A stretch of 64,000 nucleotides of DNA from positions 62,001 through 126,000 of the forward strand of contig NZ_NOWF01000002.1 of NCBI RefSeq assembly GCF_002245355.1. The letters are read 5' to 3'. Below the pieces are notes generated by a model. That model searched no databases. It saw only the letters and a list, made by a program, of their open reading frames with translations, and had not been told where the DNA came from. Within the stretch, counting starts at the first letter, position 1, and each line of letters begins with the position of its first letter. The translations under genes were made by a program, and so were the position numbers. Below are positions 17,085-25,770 of this stretch, one piece after another. The DNA is from Paludifilum halophilum (GTDB lineage Bacteria; Bacillota; Bacilli; Thermoactinomycetales; DSM-45169).

Positions 17085-18527
17085 TCACGAATGCTTCAAC
17101 CGGAAGCAGACGACTTTGGTTTCCGTCATCTCCCGAATCGCGAATCGGACACCTTCCCGGCCCAAGCCCGAGGACTTGACACCGCCGAAGGGCATGGCAT
17201 CGATGCGGAAATCACTGCTGTCATTCACCATGACGCCGCCGGCTTCCAAACGCCGGATCACTTCAAAGGCTTTCTCCAGATCCCGGGTGAAAACGCCGGC
17301 CTGAAGTCCGTAGTCGTACCGGTTGGCTTCGCGGACGGCATCATCCATATTTTCCACCCGATACAGGGAAACCACAGGACCGAACACTTCTTCCCGGGCG
17401 ATCCGGCAATCCGGGGGGACATCGATCAGGACGGTCGGGGCGTAAAAGGCGCCGTCCCGCTTGCCTCCGCACAAGAGGCGGGCTCCCCGATCCAGGGCTT
17501 CCTGAACCCAACTTTCCACCCGGATCGCCTCCCCTTCGGTAATGAGGGGGCCCATATCCGTCTTTTCATCCAACTTGTTACCGACGCGATAGGCCATGGT
17601 GTGCCGGAGAAAATGGTGAACGAACTCTTCATAGACTGGCGCCTCGATATAGGCGCGCTGGACACCGAGACAGTTCTGCCCCGCCGCCCAGAAGGCTCCG
17701 GAGGCGGTGGATTCCACCGCTTCCTCGACGTCCGCATCCTGCAACACCATGACCGGCGAATTGGAACCCAACTCCATGCTGATCTTCTTGAGACCTGCTT
17801 TACGGGTGATGGCTTCTCCCGCCTTCACTCCCCCGGTAAAGGAGAGCATGCGGACAGAGGGGTGCTGAACCAGAACGTCTCCCACTTCACCGCCATAGCC
17901 GGTCACTACGGTGTACAATCCTTCCGGCAACCCGGCTTCCGCCAAGGATTCCTTAAGCATCAATGCACTCAGGGGTGTCAGACTGGAGGGTTTGAGGATG
18001 ATGGAATTGCCGGATGCGAGAGCGGGACCCACTTTGTGGGCGACCAGATTGAGCGGATCGTTAAAGGGGGTGATCGCCCCGATGAGGCCCACGGGAAAAC
18101 GGTAATAATAGCCCAGCCTGCCTTCACCCCCCGGAGACTGATCGAAGGGGATCGTCTCCCCTTGCAGGCGCCTCGCTTCCTCGGCACTCAAGCGCAAGGT
18201 TTCCACACAGCGGGCCACCTCTTTCCGCGCCTCACGAATCGTCTTACTGCCTTCCCTGGCAATCGTGGCCGCAAATGTTTCCGAACGGGAACACACATCA
18301 TCGGCCGCCCGATTGAGGATGGTGATCCGCTGATGAACGGGGATTTCCTCCGCTGTCCGGACCCCTTGGCTGGCCTCTTCAATCGCCTGATGCATCTCAT
18401 GGGAACCGGCGGCAGGTACCCTTCGGATCAGACTGTCGTCCTGAGGATCGCGGACCTCGATCCACTTTCTTCGCGTAAGCACTCCCTCATCCGCTCCATA
18501 TTTACGCTCCGCAGCTTCCGCGTTCAT
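17085..18527 (-). CDS. Aldehyde dehydrogenase, candidate aspartate-semialdehyde dehydrogenase (DoeC role)
   Basis: An NAD(P)-dependent aldehyde dehydrogenase of 480 residues. It shows GLIGAITPFNDPLNLVAHKV, GNSIILKPSS, the nucleotide-binding SFTGGVKAGE, ISMELGSNSP with the catalytic Glu, and GQNCLGVQR with the nucleophilic Cys, then EEVFGPVVSL and MPFGGVKSSGLGREG. In ectoine-degrading bacteria a member of this superfamily (DoeC) oxidises aspartate semialdehyde to aspartate, the last step. That role is assigned here from position as last gene of the operon with the hydrolase and deacetylase, not from a diagnostic motif. The start is taken at ATG 18527, after a GGGGGCTCACTG stretch with only a weak ribosome site. 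Confidence 0.82.
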   Translation of the reverse strand: MNAEAAERKYGADEGVLTRRKWIEVRDPQDDSLIRRVPAAGSHEMHQAIEEASQGVRTAEEIPVHQRITILNRAADDVCSRSETFAATIAREGSKTIREARKEVARCVETLRLSAEEARRLQGETIPFDQSPGGEGRLGYYYRFPVGLIGAITPFNDPLNLVAHKVGPALASGNSIILKPSSLTPLSALMLKESLAEAGLPEGLYTVVTGYGGEVGDVLVQHPSVRMLSFTGGVKAGEAITRKAGLKKISMELGSNSPVMVLQDADVEEAVESTASGAFWAAGQNCLGVQRAYIEAPVYEEFVHHFLRHTMAYRVGNKLDEKTDMGPLITEGEAIRVESWVQEALDRGARLLCGGKRDGAFYAPTVLIDVPPDCRIAREEVFGPVVSLYRVENMDDAVREANRYDYGLQAGVFTRDLEKAFEVIRRLEAGGVMVNDSSDFRIDAMPFGGVKSSGLGREGVRFAIREMTETKVVCFRLKHS

Positions 18528-18566
18528 CAGTGAGCCCCCTTTCTCTCCTTCACCTATGAATTCTTT

Positions 18567-19604
18567 TCAGGGTCGTTCCTGCACCCTTTGAATCAGATCG
18601 GCCAGGAGAGCGAACCCGGTCTCTTTGCGGCCCGCCCCTGCCCCGACCAGTGTGATTGGACCAGCTAAGTCGCAGTCATAGGTAATTGCATTCATCGTGC
18701 CCCCCACTCCGGCGAGAGGATCGGTCAGAGAAAGACGAAGAGGCTGGACCGATGCTGTCACTCCGTCTCCTTCTCTTCGAATCCGTCCCAACAGCTTCCA
18801 GCACTTTCCTTCTTCCCGGGCCTGGCGGATATCCTCCGCCGTGATTCCCCGGATCCCTTCTCTGACCACCTCTTTGCGGTCAAGCGGAGTCTCCATTACC
18901 ACCTGAGCCAGAATCATGACTTTGTACAAAACATCATAGCCCTCGATGTCGCTGGTGGGATCCGCTTCAGCGATTCCCCTGGATTGGGCTTCGGCCAAAG
19001 CTTCATCGAACGTCCACCCTTCCTCCATTTGAGTGAGGATGTAGTTGGTCGTACCGTTGAAGATGCCCCGGATTTCCGAAATTTCATTTCCCGCCAAAGA
19101 GGTCCGGGCCATGTGAAGAGCAGGGGTTCCGCTCATCACCGTTCCTTCGAAGTTCCAGCCAACCCGGTGTCTCCGGGCCAGCTCCGACAATTCCCGGTAG
19201 GCCAGTGCCACCGGCCCTTTGTTGGTCATAACCACATTTTTTCCGGTTTCAAAAGCGGTCCGGCAGTGGTCGATCGCCGGCTGTCCCGTCCGGACATCGG
19301 TGTAGGAAACCTCGACCACCGTATCCGCATTGCACTCCCGGATCGTTCGTCGGCTATCCCAACCTCTCACCAATCCGGGGACCTCCGGGTACCGATTCAG
19401 ATCCCCTTCGCCCGCCGCCTGAAGCAGCCGATCGATATTCAGTCCCTCCGGATGATACAAAGACCCCTTCAAAAGATCCGAAACAGCGACCACCTCCGCC
19501 TCCATTCCCTCTTTCCGCCGCAATTCCTCCCCTTTTTCCCGCAGGATTTCGACCAGAGACTGGCCCACCGTTCCAAATCCGATCAGCGCCAGTTTGTGTG
19601 TCAT
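18567..19604 (-). CDS. hom: Homoserine dehydrogenase
   Basis: Interconverts aspartate semialdehyde and homoserine with NAD(P)H. The 345-residue protein has the Rossmann motif LIGFGTVGQSL at its start, GIFNGTTNYIL and the PROSITE-like segment GIAEADPTSDIEGYDVLYK with the catalytic Asp and Lys. There is no C-terminal ACT domain, so threonine feedback is not expected. The ATG at 19604 overlaps the TGA of the M20 gene (ATGA), with GGGAGG ten bases upstream. Its presence in an ectoine operon suggests that aspartate semialdehyde from diaminobutyrate is drained to homoserine as well as to aspartate. Confidence 0.9.
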   Translation of the reverse strand: MTHKLALIGFGTVGQSLVEILREKGEELRRKEGMEAEVVAVSDLLKGSLYHPEGLNIDRLLQAAGEGDLNRYPEVPGLVRGWDSRRTIRECNADTVVEVSYTDVRTGQPAIDHCRTAFETGKNVVMTNKGPVALAYRELSELARRHRVGWNFEGTVMSGTPALHMARTSLAGNEISEIRGIFNGTTNYILTQMEEGWTFDEALAEAQSRGIAEADPTSDIEGYDVLYKVMILAQVVMETPLDRKEVVREGIRGITAEDIRQAREEGKCWKLLGRIRREGDGVTASVQPLRLSLTDPLAGVGGTMNAITYDCDLAGPITLVGAGAGRKETGFALLADLIQRVQERP

Positions 19605-20803
19605 CGCTTCCATTCCTCCCCTTCCTGCAAGGGCCTCTGCAACAGCCTCAGGGCTGATTCGGCCATAATCGCCGCACCAGCGGATAAGCACCGTTCGTCG
19701 ATATCAAAATACGGAGTGTGTAAATCCCGAATACCATCGGGAAGAGCGCACCCCGGGAAAAACATGGATCCCGGAACGACCGCCGTCATGTGACTGAAGT
19801 CCTCCGCTCCCATTCCGAAGGGTCCCTGATGGATCTTACAGTCGGGAAAAAGAGTCCGAACGGCTTCGATCACCCGTCGGTTAACACGGGCATCATTTTT
19901 CAAAGCCGGTTCCCCCCGCTCCACTCGGAAACTGTAATCGCCCCCCAGGGAAGCGGCCAAGGAAAACGCCCGTTCCAGCTCCTCGATCAGCCCTTCTCGG
20001 ATATCAGGGTCGTAGCTGCGGAACGTCCCCTCCACCTCGACTTCCGACGGGATCACATTGCTGGCCGTTCCGGCATGAATCCGTCCGACACTGACAACAG
20101 CAGGTTCCATGGGGGAAACCCTCCGGGCGACGATCCCGTGAAGGGCTTGCAAGACAGGGAGCAACAGCCAGGTAGGGTCCGTCCCCCGGTGTGGATAAGC
20201 CGCATGCCCTCCTGTTCCGGACAATGTACCCCGGAAAGTATCCAACCCAGCCATGGTGTACCCGTCGTTCACCTGTAAGGAACCGTGGGGCAATCCGGGA
20301 TTCATATGCAAGGCGAGGACGGCATCCACCCCTTCAAGAGCCCCTTCCCGAATCATGCGAGGGGCTCCGGTCCTTCCGTCATCCCCGAAATCCTCCTCCG
20401 CCGGCTGAAAAAGAAACCGGACGGTTCCCGGCAACCCGCCTTCCGTCAACTCTTCTCCCAACAAGCGGGCCGTTCCCAGCAAAATCGCCGTATGGGCATC
20501 ATGGCCGCAGGCATGCATCACCCCTGGACGGCGGGATCGGTAAGAGCACCGATTGGCTTCCGTAATCGGCAAGGCGTCCATATCAGCCCGCAGGGCAACA
20601 CAGGGGCCCGGTCCCCCGGACAAAGTGCCAATCACACCGGTTCCACCCACTTCGGTCTGAACCTCCATAGCTTCGATGGCGCCTAATTCCTCCGCCACCA
20701 GCCGCGCCGTTGCAAACTCCTGAAAACTGAGTTCCGGATGAGCGTGGATGCGGCGGCGCCATTCAATCAACCGGGATAACATCCTTTCCGCCCGCTTCGC
20801 CAT
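19601..20803 (-). CDS. M20 family amidohydrolase, candidate N-acetyl-diaminobutyrate deacetylase
   Basis: A zinc peptidase-like amidohydrolase of about 400 residues. Metal-site motifs are RADMDALPI, ACGHDAHTAILLG, FQPAEEDFGDDG, LALHMNPGLPHGS and MGAEDFSHM near the end; the dimerisation domain lies between. M20 enzymes remove acyl groups from amino acids. In some ectoine degraders an M20 protein (called DoeB2) replaces the aspartoacylase-type DoeB/EutE that turns N-acetyl-diaminobutyrate into diaminobutyrate and acetate; I infer that role here because no DoeB-type gene is present. ATG 20803 follows GGTGA; an upstream ATG at 20863 has a poorly placed AAAGGA. The start of the operon's second half follows the hairpin repeat at 20885-21023. 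Confidence 0.82.
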   Translation of the reverse strand: MAKRAERMLSRLIEWRRRIHAHPELSFQEFATARLVAEELGAIEAMEVQTEVGGTGVIGTLSGGPGPCVALRADMDALPITEANRCSYRSRRPGVMHACGHDAHTAILLGTARLLGEELTEGGLPGTVRFLFQPAEEDFGDDGRTGAPRMIREGALEGVDAVLALHMNPGLPHGSLQVNDGYTMAGLDTFRGTLSGTGGHAAYPHRGTDPTWLLLPVLQALHGIVARRVSPMEPAVVSVGRIHAGTASNVIPSEVEVEGTFRSYDPDIREGLIEELERAFSLAASLGGDYSFRVERGEPALKNDARVNRRVIEAVRTLFPDCKIHQGPFGMGAEDFSHMTAVVPGSMFFPGCALPDGIRDLHTPYFDIDERCLSAGAAIMAESALRLLQRPLQEGEEWKR

Positions 20804-20884
20804 GTTTTCACCGGTCCGTCTCGTAGAGCATCCCCCTTTCCCAAGTCCCCGGCGGACTTCCATGCGATCAACGGATTCCTTTCA

Positions 20885-21023
20885 CTAGAAGCGTTGTGAT
20901 GAGTGCATTCTTGGTGGGTCGGGGGTTGGGTTCCACACTCCGTTTCGTTGTTCTTACGAGCCAAAGGCACTCCGTGTGGAACCCAACCCTCCCTGAAAGA
21001 GGCTTTTTTCACAATGCTTCTAG
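20885..21023 (-). repeat. Dispersed hairpin repeat, copy 1, with terminal inverted repeats
   Basis: Ends CTAGAAGCGTTGTGA (20885-20899) and TCACAATGCTTCTAG (21009-21023) are inverted copies with one mismatch. Inside is a perfect 16-bp stem, GGGTTGGGTTCCACAC at 20923-20938 with its complement at 20974-20989, around a 35-base loop. Read on the minus strand the loop and stem reappear at 54284-54414 with two loop differences and a paired T-to-G/A-to-C change in the stem. It lies between the PLP gene and the M20 gene of the breakdown operon. It is a mobile MITE-like element carrying, or being, a structured RNA. Confidence 0.72.
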
Positions 21024-21042
21024 GCCGAACATCAATCCTGTC

Positions 21043-22263
21043 TTAAGAGGTCTTCGCCCGGATATTCTCCACCGCTTCCAAGGCCTGCTTCAGATCAAAC
21101 AGGAGATCTTCCGTCTCCTCTACCCCGACGGAGTAGCGGATCAGCCCCTCGGGAATCCCCATCGCCTGCCGTTCTTTCTCGGTACATTCCACATGACTCG
21201 TCGTCCGGGGAGGACCCGCCACCGTCTCCACAGAGCCCAGGTTGGCGGCGAGATGGGCGTAACGGAGCCGAGGCAGGAACCGACGAACCGCTTCTAAACC
21301 GCCTTTCAGTGCAAAACTGAGCACTCCCCCGTATCCGTCCTTCATCTGCTTCCGGGCAATCACATGATGAACATGACCGGACAGTCCCGGATAGAAAACC
21401 GATTCCACAGCGGGATGTTCTTCCAGATAGCGGGCGATGGCAAGAGCACTTTGGTTTTGCTGGCGGATGCGAAGATGAAGGGTTTTCATCCCCCGAAGCA
21501 GAAGATAAGCGGACATGGGATGGAGGGTGGCCCCGTTGATCTCCCGGTAATGGTAGACCTGCTGAACCCGATGTTTGGATCCGCAAACCACACCACCCAG
21601 TGCATCAGCGTGTCCCCCGAGAAATTTGGTGGCACTGTGAATCACCAGATCAGCACCCAATTCCAGCGGTTTTTGGTTGACTGGAGTGGCGAAGGTGTTA
21701 TCGACGACCACAATCGCCCCCACCCGTCGGGCGGCACGAGCCAACCTCTCCAAGTCCACCACCTTGAGAGTCGGATTGGTCGGTGTTTCCAGGTAGAGCA
21801 CTCGACAGCCCCGGGCGATCTCCTTTTCCATAGCTTCGTGGTCCTGGGTATCGCACAACTGGACTTCCACCCGAAAGCGGGGGAGAAACTCGAGAAAGAT
21901 TTTGTTCGTTCCACCATAGGTATCCTTAATCGACACAACCCGGTCCCCCGGGGAAAGAAGAGTGAACAAAACATTGCTGATGGCCGCCATCCCTGTGGAA
22001 AAACTGGTGGCCGCTTCCGCCCCTTCCAATAACCGCACCTTTTCCTCAAAGGCGTCGACGGTGGGATTGGAATTGCGTCCGTAAATGTGTCCCGTGCGTT
22101 CTCCCCGGGCTACATCATGCCAGGTGTCGATATCCTCGTAACCGAAGGAAACACTGTGTACCACCGGGACCTGTGTCGAACCCTGTACCAGGTATTCCTC
22201 CTCCCCGCCCCACACGGAGCGGGTACCGGCCAACGATTGGAGAGGAGTCCGCTCTTTCGTCAT
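21043..22263 (-). CDS. Cys/Met-metabolism PLP enzyme (cystathionine gamma-synthase family)
   Basis: A fold-type I PLP enzyme of 406 residues with YGRNSNPTVDAFEEKVRLLEG, SFSTGMAAISNVL, LYLETPTNPTLKV, VVVDNTFATP and HSATKFLGGHADALGG (Schiff-base Lys), and SVGVEETEDLLFDL at the end. Members make or break C-S or C-O bonds at the gamma carbon of homoserine- or cysteine-derived amino acids. Placed between eutC and the M20/homoserine dehydrogenase genes, it may act on homoserine esters or on a gamma-substituted product of ectoine; the substrate is open. Start ATG 22263 follows AAAGGGTGA. It is the only PLP enzyme of this leftward operon. Confidence 0.85.
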   Translation of the reverse strand: MTKERTPLQSLAGTRSVWGGEEEYLVQGSTQVPVVHSVSFGYEDIDTWHDVARGERTGHIYGRNSNPTVDAFEEKVRLLEGAEAATSFSTGMAAISNVLFTLLSPGDRVVSIKDTYGGTNKIFLEFLPRFRVEVQLCDTQDHEAMEKEIARGCRVLYLETPTNPTLKVVDLERLARAARRVGAIVVVDNTFATPVNQKPLELGADLVIHSATKFLGGHADALGGVVCGSKHRVQQVYHYREINGATLHPMSAYLLLRGMKTLHLRIRQQNQSALAIARYLEEHPAVESVFYPGLSGHVHHVIARKQMKDGYGGVLSFALKGGLEAVRRFLPRLRYAHLAANLGSVETVAGPPRTTSHVECTEKERQAMGIPEGLIRYSVGVEETEDLLFDLKQALEAVENIRAKTS

Positions 22264-22285
22264 CAACGCTCACCCTTTCTCAAGG

Positions 22286-23257
22286 TTAAAACCGAAATCC
22301 ACAACCCTGTTCCCGCAAAGCGTGCAAAGCCCGAATCGCAATCACCGTATCCTGAACACCGGTGCCGGTCAGATCGCAAACGGTAATTTCCTCCCGGCCG
22401 CGGCGGCCCGGACGTCCGTCAGCGACCAGTTCACCCAATTCCGACACATCATCCGGCTCCCGCTCGCTTCCGATCAGGGACCGCAACTCTCCGAGGCGGC
22501 GGGACTGGGCCTTCGAATCGCAGACCAGCCGGTCCGCCGCCTTCAAGACATCGGGGTCCAACTCCTGTTTCTGTTCAGCGTCGGAGCCCATCGCCGTGAT
22601 ATGGAGTCCGGGATGGAGCCACTCTCTCCGTACTACCGGCTGTTTGGCCGGCGTAGCGGTTATTAAAACCTGACAACTGCGAACCACCTCTTCTGGATCG
22701 CGAGCGGGAATCGCCTGCACCCCCAATTCCTCGCCCATTTCCTTACAGAATGCATTCCGGCGGGTAACCGTCGGCGAATAGACCCGCAGTTTGTCAAAGC
22801 TTCGGACCCGGGCCAACGCCCGAACCTGATACTGTGCCTGAGTCCCGGCTCCGATGACCCCCGCCGTTTTCACCTCTTCACCGCACAGATACTTGGCGGC
22901 GACAGCCCCTGCCGCAGCGGTCCGGAGATCCGTCAGGTAACCGTTATCCAAGAAAACAGCTTCCGGCACCCCGGTATCCGTACGAATCAACACCATCATC
23001 CCGTTGCCGCTGGGTAGACCCCGTTGTGGATTGCGGAAAAAACCGGAAGAGATTTTAACGGCGAAGGAATCCAAATGGGAAACAACCGCCGTTTTCACAT
23101 CAACCTCACCATCGTGTTCCGGAATGTCGATACGCAGGATATCAGGCATTCTTACGGCTCCCTGCGCCAGAAAAGCAAATCCTTCCTCCACTGCAGCGAT
23201 TGTCGATTCATCCACCTTCACTTGACGCCGGATCTCCTCTTCGCGAAAGATCCACAT
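22286..23257 (-). CDS. eutC: Ornithine cyclodeaminase/mu-crystallin family protein, EutC-like
   Basis: A 323-residue NAD(P)-binding protein. MWIFREEEIRRQV and KISSGFFRNPQRGLPSGNG belong to the substrate domain, and VIGAGTQAQYQVRALARVR is the Rossmann motif; ITAMGSDAEQKQELDPDVL follows. Family members are cyclodeaminases or ketimine reductases. In proteobacterial clusters for ectoine and hydroxyectoine use, a member named EutC stands beside EutB and EutD, as here; its exact reaction is not settled. The ATG at 23257 lies two bases after the TAA of eutD (TAAAGATG), so translation is coupled. Confidence 0.85.
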   Translation of the reverse strand: MWIFREEEIRRQVKVDESTIAAVEEGFAFLAQGAVRMPDILRIDIPEHDGEVDVKTAVVSHLDSFAVKISSGFFRNPQRGLPSGNGMMVLIRTDTGVPEAVFLDNGYLTDLRTAAAGAVAAKYLCGEEVKTAGVIGAGTQAQYQVRALARVRSFDKLRVYSPTVTRRNAFCKEMGEELGVQAIPARDPEEVVRSCQVLITATPAKQPVVRREWLHPGLHITAMGSDAEQKQELDPDVLKAADRLVCDSKAQSRRLGELRSLIGSEREPDDVSELGELVADGRPGRRGREEITVCDLTGTGVQDTVIAIRALHALREQGCGFRF

Positions 23258-23259
23258 CT

Positions 23260-24480
23260 TTATGCACCGCTTTCTTCTAAAGGGTGAAAAATCCCGCCGA
23301 CGGGACATTGAAACAACTCCCGAGGAAAAGAGGCCAACACTTCGCAACCCTTCTCCGTCACACGGAAAGTCTCACTCAATTCCACCCCGTAGCTGTCAAA
23401 CCAGATTCCCGGAATCATATGAAAGGTCATGTCGGGTTCGAGAACGGTCCGGTCTCCAGCCCGCATACTGGCAGTGTGTTCTCCCCAGTCCGGCGGATAG
23501 TTGAGTCCTACAGAATAACCCAACCGGGAATCCTTTAAAAACCCTTTTCGCTCAATCGACTTCCGCCACACCTCCTCCACTTCTTCACAGGTCACCCCGG
23601 GTTTTACTGCTTCCAGAGCGGTATTCAAGCCCTCGATCACAACATCGGACAGATCCTGGACCAGGCTGGACGGAGGTCCGATCACCGCCGTCCGGGCCAT
23701 CGGGCAGTGATAGCGGCGATAACAACCCGCCAGCTCCAGGATGACCGTATCCCCCGGTTTGTACTTTTGATCACTCCATGTCAAATGGGGAGTCGATGTT
23801 TTCTCACCGGAAGGCATCAAGGGGACAATCGCCGGATAATCCCCTCCGTATTCCGGAGTTCCGCTGATCTGGGCATGGTGAATGTTGGCGGCCACATCAC
23901 ACTCCCTCACACCGGCGGCGATGGAATCAATCCCCACCCGCATCGCCTGTTCCACAATCTTGGCGGCCTTCCTCATATAATCGATTTCCCGTTCCGACTT
24001 GATCATGCGAATTCGATTCACCAACAGCGTACTATCCTGAAAACGGGCATCAGGCAGCCCCTTTTTCAAACGCCCGAAAGCCTGCGCGGTAAAATAATAA
24101 GCATCCATCTCCACCCCGATCCGCCGGTTTCCTTGCCCGATCTGCTTCAAGATATCGGCAACAAAATCCATCGGATGCTTGGTTGGGGAATGAACATAAT
24201 CATCGGGGTAAGGGATAATGTGGTCCGGGTGAAACCACACGGTCAACCGAGCCCCGTTCGCATCCTGCTTCCGGCCGATCCATAAGGGTTGTTCCTCTTC
24301 CAGTATCACGACCAAGACCTGGTGCACATAAAAAGACCACCCGTCATATCCCGAGAGGTAATACATGTTGGCGGGGTCCGTCAACAACAGGACATCGACC
24401 CCCTCCGCCTCCATGCGTTCCTTGGTCCTCAGGATCCGTTCCGTATATTCCGGTATCGAGAAGGGCAGAGTCCTCACCAC
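23260..24480 (-). CDS. eutD: Ectoine hydrolase-like protein of the M24 (creatinase) fold
   Basis: EutD/DoeA opens the ectoine ring to N-acetyl-diaminobutyrate. The 406-residue protein has the M24 two-domain layout. The creatinase N-domain includes TDPANMYYLSGYDGWSFYVHQ and a catalytic pita-bread domain follows from about residue 165. YLSGYDGWSFY, RKQDANGARLTVW, SGEKTSTPHLTWSD and ELAGCYRRYHCPMARTA are wording that I associate with ectoine hydrolases rather than with prolidases. The Asp-Asp-His-Glu-Glu metal set of prolidases is not preserved, in keeping with a metal-independent hydrolase. GTG start at 24480, preceded by AAGGGGG. First gene of the leftward operon, divergent from eutB. Confidence 0.83.
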   Translation of the reverse strand: MVRTLPFSIPEYTERILRTKERMEAEGVDVLLLTDPANMYYLSGYDGWSFYVHQVLVVILEEEQPLWIGRKQDANGARLTVWFHPDHIIPYPDDYVHSPTKHPMDFVADILKQIGQGNRRIGVEMDAYYFTAQAFGRLKKGLPDARFQDSTLLVNRIRMIKSEREIDYMRKAAKIVEQAMRVGIDSIAAGVRECDVAANIHHAQISGTPEYGGDYPAIVPLMPSGEKTSTPHLTWSDQKYKPGDTVILELAGCYRRYHCPMARTAVIGPPSSLVQDLSDVVIEGLNTALEAVKPGVTCEEVEEVWRKSIERKGFLKDSRLGYSVGLNYPPDWGEHTASMRAGDRTVLEPDMTFHMIPGIWFDSYGVELSETFRVTEKGCEVLASFPRELFQCPVGGIFHPLEESGA

Positions 24481-24746
24481 CGATTCCCAACCCCCTTACA
24501 CTCAAGCTTGTATTCATCGTATTCCTTTTGCCCTGTCCTGAACAATCGCAATATTGTATAAAAATAGAAGTGCTTTTTTCACCAATTTATCGAATGAACC
24601 CACACACTTGTCTTCTACGCAATCCTCCGAAGGATTTGGCCTGTCCAAGATATGGTTTATCTCACATCCGTCCATATAGGATTAATCGGGTTCAAAGGCG
24701 AATAAATTGTAAAACCGAGAGAGAACATCGACGGGAGGTGTCCCCT
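24481..24746. promoter_or_regulatory. Divergent control region of the ectoine-breakdown genes
   Basis: This 266-bp gap must hold the start sites for the leftward eutD operon and the rightward eutB-pucR pair. An ACAAT-n6-ATTGT dyad (about 24542-24557) overlaps a TATAAA-like -10 for rightward transcription (about 24556-24562). It is a plausible operator for the PucR-type regulator encoded at 25771. No riboswitch or terminator is evident. Confidence 0.4.
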
Positions 24747-25748
24747 TTGAAGGAGCATCCCGAGAAGAAGGCAGACCGACAACCGGTGGAGATCGGTTCC
24801 ATTTGGGAAGCGAAAGAGCGAATCGCTTCCCACATCCTTCAGACACCTTTGCTTCTTTCCCCCGCTTTATCAGAACACACAGGCGGCCCCGTCTATTTGA
24901 AGCTGGAAAACCTTCAGCCGACAGGTGCCTTTAAGATCCGGGGTGCCGCCAACAAAATTCTGAGCCTGTCTCCGGAACGCCAAAAGCGGGGTGTCACCAC
25001 TTTTTCCACGGGCAACCACGGTCTGGCCGTCTCTTATATGGCCCGCCGGTTCGGTATTCCGGCGGTTGTCTGTGTTTCCCGCCGCGTCCCTCCGGAAAAA
25101 ACCGATCCCATTCGACGTATGGGAGCCAAGCTGGTGGTTCACGGAAACGGGCAGGACGATGCAGAGTCCCAGTGTCACCGCCTGGAATGGGAAGAAGGAC
25201 TCACCTTGATTCGCCCTTTTGACGATCCTGAAGTGATCGCCGGTCAAGGAACAATCGGTTTGGAACTGTTGGAACAAGTGCCCGACCTGGGTACGGTAAT
25301 CGTCCCCCTTTCCGGGGGAGGACTCTTTTCGGGAATCGGTCTGGCCGTTAAAAGCAATCGCCCCGACGCCCGCATGATCGGGGTTTCCATGGAACATTCC
25401 GCTGTGATGCATCAGAGCCTGCTTCAGGGAAAACCCGTGACACTCCAGGAACAAGATACACTGGCGGACAGTCTGCTGGGCGGCATCGGCCTTGAGAACC
25501 GCTACACATTCTCCATGGTCCGTCGATGGGCCGATGAGACCCGATTGGTTTCTGAAAAAGAAATCGCCGAAGGGATGTCCTGGATGTTCCATCAGCATAA
25601 GATGGTAGTGGAAGGGGCGGCGGCCACCGGGTTGGGCGCTCTTCTCAGCGGACGAGTCCGTAGCGGATCCCAGCCCGTAGTCGTTACCATCAGCGGTTGC
25701 AACGTCGACCCGTCCGTACTGCTGAAGGCGATCGATGCGGGGGCATAA
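24747..25748 (+). CDS. eutB: Threonine dehydratase-like PLP enzyme, EutB-like
   Basis: A fold-type II PLP enzyme of 333 residues: YLKLENLQPTGAFKIRGAANKIL (PLP Lys in TGAFKIRGA), FSTGNHGLAVSYMAR, the glycine loop PLSGGGLFSGIG, and VVVTISGCNVDP near the end. There is no C-terminal regulatory domain, unlike biosynthetic threonine dehydratase. EutB of ectoine/hydroxyectoine clusters belongs here and is thought to eliminate from a hydroxylated diaminobutyrate intermediate; that reaction is inference. The start is TTG 24747, six bases after GGGAGGTG; the open frame reaches back to 24528 but lacks a ribosome site there. Confidence 0.84.
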   Translation: MKEHPEKKADRQPVEIGSIWEAKERIASHILQTPLLLSPALSEHTGGPVYLKLENLQPTGAFKIRGAANKILSLSPERQKRGVTTFSTGNHGLAVSYMARRFGIPAVVCVSRRVPPEKTDPIRRMGAKLVVHGNGQDDAESQCHRLEWEEGLTLIRPFDDPEVIAGQGTIGLELLEQVPDLGTVIVPLSGGGLFSGIGLAVKSNRPDARMIGVSMEHSAVMHQSLLQGKPVTLQEQDTLADSLLGGIGLENRYTFSMVRRWADETRLVSEKEIAEGMSWMFHQHKMVVEGAAATGLGALLSGRVRSGSQPVVVTISGCNVDPSVLLKAIDAGA

Positions 25749-25770
25749 GCGGAGGTGGAGGTGAGTAACC

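Noticed and set aside
16989-18533. 514-codon plus-strand ORF opposite the aldehyde dehydrogenase
   Set aside because: Antisense shadow without ribosome site; the opposite strand has clear catalytic motifs.
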